Below are positions 35,584 through 45,870 of a DNA stretch of 64,000 nt, in pieces. Source of the DNA: Hemerocallis citrina (taxonomy: Eukaryota > Streptophyta > Magnoliopsida > Asparagales > Asphodelaceae); assembly GCA_017893485.1 (NCBI GenBank), contig CM030363.1:172200686-172264685 (forward strand), in the 5' to 3' direction. Within the stretch, counting starts at the first letter, position 1; each line of letters opens with the position of its first letter. A program made the position numbers and the translations under genes. The notes beneath the pieces were generated by a model. It did not search any database and had not been told where the DNA came from. It saw only the letters and a program-made list of their open reading frames with translations.

Positions 35584-37957
35584 TCAGTTGATACTATCGT
35601 GAGATTCCTCGAAACTATTGTCAGTAGATGAATTCACATCTTCTTCGTCGAATGCACGCTTGCCACTGGACAAAAAACAAACCACATAAAAGTCATTAAA
35701 CAGCAAAACTATAAAATAAATAATAAGTGCAGATTAAGCTTGCAATTTTTTTAATTACACAAAAAATATTAAATACCTTTTATTTTTCTTTGGGCAAGTT
35801 CGCGCATCATGGCCTTGCCCACGCAAACCACAACAATTGCACTTCCTAGGTTTGCCTCTTAGTTTTTCCCGCATTGGTTTCAACCTTTTTCCACTTGGTC
35901 TTCCCTTCGTATTACATTGATGAGGTTCTTCCACCGATACTTGAGACAAGACCAATTGCTTCCCATGTACCCGTATTCCACTACCTTTAGCCCCACCACT
36001 ACACCCTTCGAGAGCTATCATATTGAAGCCTTCAAGTGACTTGATCATAGCTTCACGCATGAACTCATACCCTTCATTGCAAGACAGTTCAATCTCAACT
36101 TGTTGCTTGGACAAGTTATTTAACTCACAATAGCGGGAAGCAAAATTCTCGCTATTATTGCCATCGTCTTTACCAAAATTTATGGGGGTGTAGCTTCTTC
36201 TAATAACCTCACGGTTCCATCTTCTCATCATATATTGTTTGGGAAGTTCATTACAATTTGAATATTTAAGGAAGGCCAAGAGATGCCTACAAGGGAGGCC
36301 AACAAATTCAAACATACAACATGAACAACACCCATACCGAGTCTCTTTGGAGTAAGTAATGATGGTCTCTTTTTCCAACCTACCAATGAATGTCACTGTG
36401 TAGTAAGTGTTGACGGAATTCACGTCATCTTCCAATAAATTCACATTAAATAGTAGGCTTTTCTTGAGTTCTTTTTGAAACTTTAAAAATATTGATGAAG
36501 TATATACTTGGGCCATTTGTTTCTTCATATACTACCCGGTCTTCAATTTGGGTTTCCTATCTAGTGTACGGTGGTTCTCTTTAACTTCTTCTTCTCTTTG
36601 CCTACAAATAACTCTTTCAAAGATCAAAGCAAACTCATGAAGTGAATACTTCTTTTGGGTGTGCTTCTTTAAAAAGGAATTCATTCCCTCGCTTCTTTGA
36701 CTACTAGACATACCCGCCCAAAAATGAGACCTATGGTATACGGGAGCCTATTTTTCACGAATATGAAAAATATCACTCAACCATTTGTTGTTTTCTGCCC
36801 CAAATTCCACAACTAAAGCCTTCCATTGTTCTTCAAAAGAGACACAGTCATAAGAATTCCAAATATTAGCTTTAAAAGCTTCCATGAACTTAGAATTTTG
36901 TACCAATTGAGGCACCTCGGAAGGGATTTTATCTAAAATATGCCATATGCAATATCTATGGCGAATATGAGAAAAAACTTGTTGAATTGCAGCACCAATA
37001 CCCCGGTCTTGGTCCGTTACATTGCCAACGGGAGCTTTTTTCATGAATCCTACCCATGTTTGGAATAACCACACAAAAGATGAAGCCGTCTCATTTGGGA
37101 TGAACCCACAACCAAGAAAAATAGACTGCCAATGATGGTTAATCCCAACAAATGGAACAAATAGCATACCATAACGGTTGGTACTATGTGTAGCATCAAA
37201 AGAAATTACATCACCAAAAACCTCATAGTTCAAACGAGCAATTCCATCAACCCAAAAATAATGAGACAGTCTACCGGATTCATCTTGCTCGTATGCATAA
37301 AAGAAAGAAGGATCTTTTTCCTTTTGCCATTTAAAAAAGTCTACCAACATTTGACCGTCGTGACCTTTTAATGACTCCCTCATATCTCTTTCATGGTTTC
37401 TAGCGTCTTTTAGAGTAAATCCAACCCTATCGTATCCCCCACTTGAACCTTCAAAAAAAGCATTTGTTTGCATGTGGGAATATTTGCACCCGCAAGTTGC
37501 TCCATTATGATTTTATCTGAACTTGACACAACACGATTACGCGGCAACAAATGCCTTCTACCGGGTGTGGTGAATGCATGATTGTGCACCTCGTGGAAAG
37601 AATAAACAGACCATGAATTTGTTTCTTTGTTTAATCTCACCCTAACCAATGCATTGCAAGATGTCCTGGATGTAGTACCTATTCTAATATCATTATTCTT
37701 GCTTTTCGTCACCCCAGCTTTATTACATAAAAAAGTTTTTTCACCACCTGACCATCCTTCAATTTATTACCTCCTTTACGCATTTGAAAACCCGAACATT
37801 TTGCATAGCTATCATAGTATTTTTCTGCTAGCTCAAGGGTCTCAAATATCATACCTATCTTAGGGATTAGATGCTCTTCAACAGTGGGGGTAAATTCACC
37901 TTCTTCAACATACAAAAAATTGTTACCCAATTGTGAGCAACCTTCATCTAAGTCCAT
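35584..37957 (-). pseudogene. FAR1/MULE transposase, decayed
   Basis: Transposase of the Mutator element, of the type from which plant FHY3/FAR1 factors derive. From ATG 37957: FAR1 DNA-binding domain (MIFETLELAEKYYDSYAK, then after a shift SCNALVRVRL and HEVHNH). Next comes the MULE catalytic domain with candidate Asp residues in VISFDATHSTN and NVTDQDRG. A SWIM zinc finger follows (CCSCCMFEFVGLPCRHLLAF, C-x-C and C-x-H), then a basic C-terminus with a knuckle-like CNCCGLRGQGHDARTC. Two frameshifts (near 37720 at an A/T run, and near 37460 at a T7 run) and two in-frame stops (36748-36750, where Trp is expected, and near 36533) break it. A probable intron (35776-35666, GT/AG, phase-consistent) leads to a short acidic last exon ending TGA at 35584-35586. 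Reads towards the GRF gene. Confidence 0.88.
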
Positions 37958-38160
37958 ACCTGCACCAAATTTGAAATGTTAATCAATCTCATAATTTGGG
38001 ATTTTATTTAGACAGTAGCAATTAACGATGGGGTGAGAAATTAAACAAAAAAAAATTGAAAAGAAATCTCATAAGGGGTGCGAAATCAATCTCATAATAT
38101 GGGGTGCTCATTCGACCTTTTCCCAAAAAAAAAATTAAACAAAAAAAAAGAAAAAAAAAT

Positions 38161-38822
38161 GCTACCTTCAATAAAGATGGGGTGCCTTCGATTCGAAAAT
38201 GAAAAGAGCCTCAAGATCTGGATCGCGTCGCGAGGGGGAGAGGAGATGATTTGGGGTCTAGGGTTTTTTCCAGTCGAAGGGTTAGGGTTTGAGATGAGCG
38301 GGATTGAACACTGGGCTAGTATATTTTCCAATCGAAAGCTTCGAAGGAGATGAGCGGAAGAGAATGGGAGCTAGGTTTTTTTCCGATCGAAGGCAGGGAC
38401 GCAGATGAGCGATCGGAGAAAGGGGGCTAGGATTTTTTCTTTTCTTTTTGCAGCTAGTGAAGGAGATGAGCGGGAGAGAGAGGGAAAAGGAGATAGGGAC
38501 TGAGAAAGGGGGCTGGAGTAGGAGCGGAAGAGAAAGGGGGACGCAGATGAGCGGGAGGAGAAAGGGGGCTAGGGTTCTTTTCTTTTTCGAAGGAACTGAA
38601 GGGATGAGCGGGAGAGAGAGGGAAAGGGGTGAGATAGACAGTGTGTGTGTGGGGGGGGGGGGGAATTTACGATTATACCCCCCCCACCCCCCAATATTAA
38701 GTGTAGAGTCGGAATGACTTGCTACCGTTGGATGACCATCAAGATTTCCATCTTCGATCGGACGGTCCACAGCTAGTGCGCACGGGCTTGCACACTGGGC
38801 TAGTGTGCAACAGATCCTTTCC

Positions 38823-38823
<1 letters not shown>
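38161..38823 (-). repeat. Right terminal inverted repeat of the Mutator element
   Basis: Inverted counterpart of 30849-31332, longer by about 180 bp owing to an extra internal duplication (text resembling CGGAAGAG and GGAGATGAGCG recurs between 38340 and 38560). The outermost 130 bp differ from the left copy at only a few sites, for example GGATCC versus GGATCT. It is directly upstream of the transposase start. Confidence 0.9.

Positions 38824-38825
<2 letters not shown>

Positions 38826-38870
<45 letters not shown>
38826..38870. repeat. TA microsatellite between two TIR elements
   Basis: About 45 bp of (TA)n sit between the right end of the Mutator element and the next TIR element. A further TA tract lies at 40166-40182 after the second element. 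Confidence 0.95.
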
Positions 38871-38874
<4 letters not shown>

Positions 38875-40165
38875 GTTGGTTCGGGTGAGAACCAACCCTG
38901 GGGTGAGAACCTAAGGGCCTCTCCCAACCACTCATCAAATCATTTTGTATGGCTGAGATTATGCAAGTACATAATAAGGTAATAGATCATACTGTACAGA
39001 ATTTTTTTTTTGTGTGACGGTTAAGGCAAATTTGGTCAAACTGGAGAGAGAAATAATTTATTCCCGTAAAATATTAGAGAAGATTTTGTATCCCAAATTA
39101 ATAGCAACTGCAGAATCATTCACCAATTCGTTCCTTCAGCCCAATAATTACACAGCAAAGGAATCATTCACCAACTGCAGAATCATTCACCAATGCATTA
39201 AAAGTTGCTATTTAATTGTACTGTTGTTGCTGTTTATATCTATGGATCTTGCTATTCAGTATTTGATATTTTCAATTCCAGTAATTTTTTTGATTACTAA
39301 AAAAGAGTTGCTATTTAGTATACTGTAGTTGTTGTTTATATAATATGTAGTTGCTGTTTATGTATTATGTTATTGATGGTTTTTGCATTAAATAGTTGCT
39401 ATTGAATTGTAAACTTGTTGCTGTTTTACTTTAATTAGTTGTTGTTTATGTGTTGATGGTAATATACCAGCTAAATAGTAATTTTATTGATGGTATATAA
39501 TGATGTATATGTGGCAATTGTTGATATTTATTAGATTGTAGTTGCTGTGTATATAATGGGTAGTTGCTAATTATGTTTTATTGTGTCGATGGTTGTTGCA
39601 TTAAATAGTAGCTAAATAGTAATACATCCGCCGTGGTTGTCTTTTCCCGTGAACGGAGTAAAGATCATGTTATACCTATGGATGAATAAAAATTAGCATA
39701 ACCTTGCTTGTAGACATATTTATTAAAAATAATATCTAAAAGTATCCTGTTTTGTTTGACAGAATGAAAAATATATTTAATTTTATTGATATGACAGTAG
39801 TTGTTATTGTTGCTAAATATGAAATATTTGTTGCTACGTACAATGCAGTTAGTTGCTATTCAAAAAACATTCAGTTGCTATATGGAAACTGACAGCAAGT
39901 GTTGTTCATCCTGATGTAGATTGTGATTCGGCTGAAAATAAAATAAAAAAAGCAATATATGTTGCGTAATAATCTGTGATCTTCATTCCTTTTATTTCGT
40001 GGTCAACAGCGCTTAATTAAAGGGATTCCCATCTTAATGCAAATATTAATTAATCTTATTGTTTCATTGAAAAAAATCTTGACCGTTAAGATTAAGCAGA
40101 TGAGTGGCTGGGATAGGTCCTTGAGATCTCATCCCAGGACATGGTTCTCACCCGAACCATATCTT
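38871..40165. mobile_element. Non-autonomous TIR element in TA microsatellite
   Basis: The left end AGGGGTTGGTTCGGGTGAG and the right end (inverted) AAGATATGGTTCGGGTGAG form imperfect terminal inverted repeats of about 65 bp that also share CCACTCATC. The 1.3 kb interior is AT-rich, with many variants of TAGTTGCTGTTTAT, and has no gene. Both ends sit in TA repeats. The family cannot be assigned; the TA flanks recall TA-microsatellite-associated Micron and Mutator-like elements of plants. Confidence 0.7.
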
Positions 40166-40204
40166 ATATATATATATATATAATTAGAAACATATATCTT
40201 TTTC

Positions 40205-40784
40205 TTCACGTAGTACACCTTTACCATAATTGGGCTAAAGACGGGCTCAGTGGAGTTGTCCTTTGATGTCCATGCCAATGAACCTGGAAAATACCCATCT
40301 TCTCCTTTATGCCTCTCCTGAATGTGACCTTGTACTCCTTCCTTTCATTAGGATATGAGAACTCGAGCTTCTCTGGACTCACTTTCACTTCCACAGTTTT
40401 AAACTCCTATCTTTGACATCCACATCGAAGGTCATGATTTCAGCGCTCCCCACATCAGTGACCGTCCTAGTGACGTGAACTAGTTTTGCTCGTGTTAAAT
40501 CCACAACAATTGAAGGTAAGTTGAGCTGGCGAACCATGTATGTGTGGCATGTACTCATGCCCTTCAAAATCAATTGGTTTCCTAATGATAGGATGCACTT
40601 TTCTTTGAAGATATGGCTCTTGATGTAGTCCAAACGGATGATGTCGGTAAATAAGCCTGAGATTGTCGGTTGCTTTTGGATCAACATGGCCCGCTCCAAC
40701 AGAAGTATAGTATGGTTCGTGCTTACCTATACTCTCGACCCTGATTAAGCTCCTGTCGTTGGCAGTTCGGTTGAAAGTCGTCAT
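40205..40784 (-). pseudogene. Subtilisin-like protease fragment (C-terminal)
   Basis: Two overlapping minus-strand frames give a recognisable plant subtilase C-terminus. MTTFNRTAND opens the fragment; SVGAGHVDPKA matches the conserved GAGHV(D/N)P after the catalytic Ser region. After a frame change come LIYR/DIIRLDYIKSHIF, then LNLPSIVVDL, VTRTVTDVGSAE and KVSPEKLEFS, the start and core of the fibronectin-III-like domain. The N-terminal catalytic part (Asp, His, Ser) is absent and at least one or two frame changes are needed, so this is a truncated pseudogene. It lies next to the right end of the 1.3 kb TIR element, but outside it. Confidence 0.78.
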
Positions 40785-40883
40785 GACCGAGTGTAAGTCT
40801 TAAGGTTATTGTTGTGTATGGTTTTTCCCAGAAAGTTTTTTCCAGTTAAGACGACAATAAATGAAAGTTTTTCCAAACGGTTT

Positions 40884-41263
40884 TTTGAAGACGAGTATTG
40901 GTCTTTGATTTTTCAAAGTCTAACACTCGGTCTTTGAGACCGAGTTAGTTTTAGAATTTTTTTCCAAACTGCCCCACCTTTTGAAAGTTTTTTCCAAACT
41001 GTCCTACTTTTATTTAATTTTCAAACCATTTCACTCGGTCTTTTAAAGAACGAGTTTAGTTTAAACTAACTCGGTTTTTCAAAAACCGCGTGTTAGTCTT
41101 GGATTTTTCGAATTCTAATACTCGGTCTTTGGAATACCGAGTTATTTTTAACTAAACTTGGTCTTTCAAAAACTAAGTGTGTTATTTTGGTAAATACTTT
41201 CGAAAGTAGATCAGTTTGGTAAATACTTTCAAAAAGTGGGTCATTTTTGTAATAAGTTTCTTT
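40884..41263. mobile_element. Hairpin-chain element, ACTCGGTC type, left-truncated
   Basis: Contains several short hairpins with arms ACTCGGTC and GACCGAGT (for example about 40924-40945). The right-hand terminal phrase TTTCAAAAAGTGGGTCATTT is like the element at 52353-52765. The left end is degraded. No coding potential. Confidence 0.65.
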
Positions 41264-41303
41264 AAGATACATATTCTTGTATGATCTTCTTGAATTTTAA
41301 ATA

Positions 41304-41480
41304 TACTCCTCATCCCAGTCAATAATTTAGACTATTTTTTTCTGCTGTAGGGAATCATATAGAGGGCTTAAAGAGATTTTCTTCCCCATGCCTAAAAATG
41401 GTAAGAAATTTAAATATAAAAATACATGAATGAGAAAATAATGTGTAATTGTTCTATTTACAATTTGTCTAAATAGGTGG
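41304..41480. mobile_element. Possible Stowaway-like MITE, split by the gag-only element
   Basis: TACTCCTCATCCCAGTCAAT with TTTAGAC resembles the Stowaway terminal consensus (CTCCCTCCGTCCC). The other end may be TTGTCTAAATAGGTGG plus GGTTACAGAGATGTTA at 49580-49595, separated by the LTR element at 41481-49574. The match is degenerate. Confidence 0.4.
41476..41480. repeat. Target site duplication GGTGG of gag-only LTR element
   Basis: GGTGG at 41476-41480 and again at 49575-49579 flank the two LTRs. Confidence 0.85.
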
Positions 41481-42098
41481 TGATATGGCTAAAAATAGGA
41501 TTAAATCGGGACCGTTCACATCGGAGACGAATCTTAATGCTCAGGGGTAAAACGGTAATTTCACCTACTAACGGGTCCGAAGCGGGTACTGGGTCTCCTT
41601 CTCACAGATCCAATAACCCGCGAACGGATCCAGCTCAACTGGGTACGGATCCCGACCTGATACAAACCCAATCCGATAGGATAGAATTAGGGTCTCTGAT
41701 TGAACCAAATCAACGGGCCTGATTCGCGACTATCCTCTCACCGGGAATTAAGGGATTACATTCCTAATCTGATTACGAGGATTTTACGCCTTATCAGATC
41801 ACAGGAATCACATTCCTAATCTGATCCCAACGGCGACTATAAATACCCCCACCTACCACTATTACAGGTTAATCACTCTTTTGCCAACTTAAGCTCTTTT
41901 TTAATCATCACTGGTTACTGACAAGAGCGTCGGAGGGTGCGTCACCGAGATCAACCCCGGTGTATCGCACTTCCTTGCAGGTGAACGACGGGAGTCAGCA
42001 GCCCAATCCCGACGAACAGGCTCGGATCCGCTATTCAGGTTTTTCCACGAACTCACAAATCTCATCTGTTTACCCCCACATCAGATTCATCGGTAACA
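41481..42098 (+). repeat. 5' LTR of the gag-only element
   Basis: 618 bp from TGATATGGC to CGGTAACA, with a TATAAATACCCCC box near 41839-41851. It is nearly identical to 48962-49574, so the insertion is relatively recent. The ORF at 41477-41722 is not a gene. Confidence 0.9.
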
Positions 42099-42100
42099 GA

Positions 42101-42117
42101 TTGGCGCCGTCTGTGGG
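42101..42117 (+). other. Primer binding site (Asp-tRNA-like)
   Basis: TTGGCGCCGTCTGTGGG starts two bases after the LTR. TGGCGCCGTC is complementary to the 3' end expected for plant aspartate tRNA. Beyond that the match weakens, so the tRNA identity is tentative. Confidence 0.75.
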
Positions 42118-42170
42118 AACCCATACGAATAGCCTCCGCCTCTTCCTCGTCGACTAGCTCTTCTCCAGCC

Positions 42171-43940
42171 ATGCCTCCCAGAAAAGTAAGATCCAGGGGA
42201 TCCAACCGTGGACCCAACCCTGTAGATCAATAGCAGGAAGTCCCCGTCCATCCCGCTCCGCAGCAGGGGCAACTTCCTCCTCCGACCGAGGACCATTTCC
42301 AACAGGAGCAGCCTCCTCTTCTGAATCAGCAACCCCCTAACGGTCCTGCTGGTCCTAACCCGCAGAAGCAAAAGCAACCTCTCCATCAGGACCGCATCTC
42401 GATACACAATGCCTCTACGGACTCTTACGCCTCCCACAGTCCTCAGGCCCCTGACCTTCGAAATACCGTCCACAACCGGCAGAAAGATGAGGATCTTCGC
42501 CGCCGTCTGGATGAAAAGCGGACCCGAGAGGGAGCTCCCACCAACAACGTCCAGATGAGCGAAATCCTCACCACCGAGACTATAGAAGGTCCCCTACCCG
42601 AAGAGGGATGAAAGAGTCCCCCGAACATCATAGGAGAAGACCTCATTTCCCTGCCGGTCAACAACATCTGAGGAACAATGAGGCACCCATCACCCGTGCC
42701 GAGTTTCAGCAGTTCCAAGTAACGGTGTAGCAAGCCCTCAACCTCCGACCCAACAATAACAATGCACAGAGGGCTCCTACCCCTCCACGGGTCCAAAGTC
42801 CTCACCATCGGTCTATAACTCCTCCTCCGGCTCCTAGCAACTAACAGCGCATGCCTAGCCCTCGCCGCTCCCAGAGCTACCGTCGTCGCTCCCTTCTTAT
42901 GAAGACGAGTCCAGAGGCTCGTTTGACTATCGTCGAAGGGACGATGCTCTCTACCGTCGTCTCCACGAGATGGAGAGGCGCATCGGCCGAATAGACAAGG
43001 ATGAGGAGTTAAGAGGAATGACCATCCGCCCGAGCAGACCTCCCTTCTCCCGGACCATCACGGAAGCTCCTATCCCAAGAGGTTTCGAACCCCCGAAGTT
43101 CGAAACTTATCGGGGGAGTCGGACCCCGTGGACCACATCGAAAGCTTTAAGACCATCATGCTAATCCACCAAGCTTCCGATGCTTTGCTGTGCAAAACCT
43201 TTCCCGCCACTCTTAAGGGTTCGGCTCGGGAGTGGTACTCCCGCCTCGCCCCGTCTTCCATATTCTCCTTCGAGCAATTCGAGAGCCTTTTCATCACTCA
43301 TTTTGTGAGTAGCAGACGCACGGAGAAGACTAACATCTCGTTACTCCAGCTCCGCTAGGAGAAGGGAGAGAAGTTGAGAGACTATGTGAGGAGGTTCACT
43401 GCAGAAGTGAGATCCATTGCTTCCTTTGACCAGCCTGTTGCAGCGGCCGCCTTCCAATCGAACGTCCTCAACTCTAGCCTTCGCACCTCCCTTGCCAAGA
43501 AGCCCCCACATAATTTCGCCGACCTCCTTCTTAGGAGTGAGAAGTACATTTGGGCCGAAGAAGCCGAGAATCTTCTGGGCTTTGAGGAGACATCTTCCGG
43601 GAACAAACGGAAGAGCACAAGCGAAGAGGGCTCCCAAAAATCCCAGAAGGACGGCAATGGACAGCGTCGCCCGACTCCTCGGTTTGAGAAGTTCACCCCC
43701 CTCATTGCCAATATATCAGAAGTTCTTATGGAGGTGGACAAGGAAGGGCTCCTCCGAGCTCCCCCGAGAATGAATACACCTGGCAAGAAGAGGAACAAGG
43801 ATAAGTGGTGCCGCTTTCATAGGGACCACGGCCACGACATGGAAGATGGTCGGGCTCTGAAGGAGGAGATCGAAGAACTCATACAGCGGGGGCACCTGAC
43901 CAAGTTCGTCCAAAAAGAGGGGGCCAAGCTTCCCCCCTGA
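42171..43940 (+). pseudogene. Gag of the gag-only element, decayed
   Basis: Gag polyprotein start at ATG 42171 (MPPRKVRSRG). The N-terminal part is Pro/Gln-rich with stops at 42231-42233, near 42609 and at 42728-42730. The capsid core is clear at 43128-43940: VDHIESFKTIML, GSAREWYSRLAP, FEQFESLFITHF, then, after a TAG at 43356-43358, EKGEKLRDYVRRFTAEV. The C-terminus ends with KWCRFHRDHGHDMEDGRAL, a CHHC-type finger whose last Cys is here Gly. A one-base loss in a G run near 43110 shifts the frame just before the core. Several stops are CAG-to-TAG changes. No pol follows. Confidence 0.88.
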
Positions 43941-44269
43941 GGAGCCAACAAACGAACCGAAGGGCCCGCCGAGCTTTAAGACTCAGAACCTCCCGGCTCT
44001 TCCCAAGAGGTCTTCACCTTATCATAGAAGCAGGATCTTGATTTTTAATAAGGCCGATGCTTGTAATCCGGCCAATAGCATATAATAATGGCTCGCTATA
44101 TTGAAGCAGCCACTTAGTTTATTTCAATAAGACTTTACGTTTTTTCGTTGGAAATTATTGCTCTTGCTTCATCTCTACCTCTCCGAGTCATGACTCGCTG
44201 AATGGTGATTCGGAGTCCAGCTTCTTCTACATGGCTGCTCCCGCAACTTACTAAGCTCTTCACAACGAG

Positions 44270-44727
44270 TTCGGAGTCCAACACTTGGCTCGATTCCTCT
44301 TCAAATAACCTGCTCTTCAGTGGGTTAGAAGTGGTTCGCCATTCGGAATTGCTCCCATAATCGTTGAATGCCTCTACCGATGGTTCGGAGTCCAACACTT
44401 GGCTCGATTCCTCTTCAAATAACCTGCTCTTCAGTGGGTTAGAAGTGGTTCACCATTCGGAATTGCTCCCACAACCGTTGAACACCTCTACCGATGGTTC
44501 GGAGTCCAACACTTGGCTTGATTCTGCTTCGGATAACTTGCTCTTCAACAGGTTAGAAGTGGTTCGCCATTCGGAATTGCTCCCACAACCGTTGAATCCC
44601 TCAAACGACGAGTTCGGAGTCCAACACTTGGCTCGATTCTGCTTCAAATAACTTGCTCTTCAGCGAGTTAGAAGTGGTTCGCTATTCGAAATTGCTCCCA
44701 CAACTGTTGATTCTCTCACATAAGCAG
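44270..44727. repeat. 114-115 bp tandem repeat array 1
   Basis: Units beginning TTCGGAGTCCAACACTTGGC start at 44270, 44384, 44498 and 44613, a period of 114 to 115 bp, with a partial fifth unit. ORFs on both strands are repeat artefacts. Confidence 0.9.
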
Positions 44728-44731
44728 CGAG

Positions 44732-45870
44732 TTCGGAGCTCACAACTCTCTCCTAGAGTTGCTCCTCAAACTCATCTCACAAATGGCTCTCTTCCAGAGC
44801 CGAGCTCTTCACTCTGCTCACCTCCGAAGCGAACCTCTTCTCAACGAGTTCGGAGCTCACAACTCTCTCCTAGAGTTTCTCCTCAAACTCGTCTCCCAAA
44901 TGGCTCTCTTCCAGAGCCGAGCTCTTCGCTCCGCTCATCTCCGAGGCGGACCTCTTCTCCATGAGTTCGGAGCACAACTCTCTCCTAGAGTTCCTCCTCA
45001 CACTCGTCTCCCAAATGGCTCTCTTCCAGAGCCGATCTCTTCACTCCGCTCGCCTCCGAAGCGGACCTCTTCTCCATGAGTTCGGAGCACAACTCTCTCC
45101 TAGAGTTCCTCCTCACACTCGTCTCCCAAATGGCTCTCTTCCAGAGCCGAGCTCTTCACTCTGCTCACCTCCGAAGCAGACTTCTTCTCAACGAGTTCGG
45201 AGCTCACAACTCTCTCCTAGAGTTGCCCCTCAAACTCATCTCACAAATGGCTCTCTTCTAGAGCCGAGCTCTTCGCTCCGCTCATCTCCGAGGCGGACCT
45301 CTTCTCCATGAGTTCGGAGCACAACTCTCTCCTAGAGTTCCTCCTCACACTCGTCTCCCAAATGGCTCTCTTCCAGAGCCGAGCTCTTCCCTCCGCTCGC
45401 CTCCGAAGCGGACATCTTCTCCATGAGTTCGGAGCACAACTCTCTCCTAGAGTTCCTCCTCACACTCGTCTCCCAAATGGCTCTCTTCCAGAGCCGAGCC
45501 CTTCACTCCGCTCACCTCCGAAGCGGACCTCTTCTCAACGAGTTCGGAGCTCACAACTCTCTCCTAGAGTTGCCCCTCAAACTCATCTCACAAATGGCTC
45601 TCTTCCAGAGCTGAGCTCTTCGCTCCGCTCATCTCCGAGGCGGACCTCTTCTCCATGAGTTCGGAGCACAACTCTCTCCTAGAGTTCCTCCTCACACTTG
45701 TCTCGCAAATAGCTCTCTTCCAGAGCCAAGCTCTTCACTCTGCTCACCTCCCAGGCGGACCTCTTCTCGATGAGTTCGAAGCACAACTCTCTCCTAGAGT
45801 TCCTCCTCAAACTCATCTCCCAAATGGTTCTCTCCTAGAGCCGGGCTCGTCCCTCCGCTCGGATGCCGAG
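44732..45870. repeat. 115/117-bp tandem array 2 with 347-bp higher-order repeat
   Basis: TTCGGAG units start at 44732, 44849, 44966, 45081, 45196, 45313, 45428, 45543, 45660 and (as TTCGAAG) 45775. Spacings run 117, 117, 115, 115, 117, 115, 115, 117, 115. Units three apart are always 347 bp apart from 44966 on and share variants (GAGCACAAC versus GAGCTCACAAC), so the array is a three-monomer higher-order repeat. Open frames are artefacts. Confidence 0.92.

Larger units (their letters stand above)
30849..38823 (-). mobile_element. FAR1-type Mutator-like element with long TIRs
   Basis: A DNA transposon of 7,975 bp with long terminal inverted repeats (30849-31332 and 38161-38823). Inside are a FAR1/MULE/SWIM transposase on the minus strand and a GRF zinc-finger ORF on the plus strand, arranged convergently. 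Both ends lie against TA microsatellite, so the expected 9-11 bp target duplication cannot be told from the TA repeat. The middle (32798-35583) is non-coding, repeat-rich, and contains a smaller TIR element. Confidence 0.9.
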
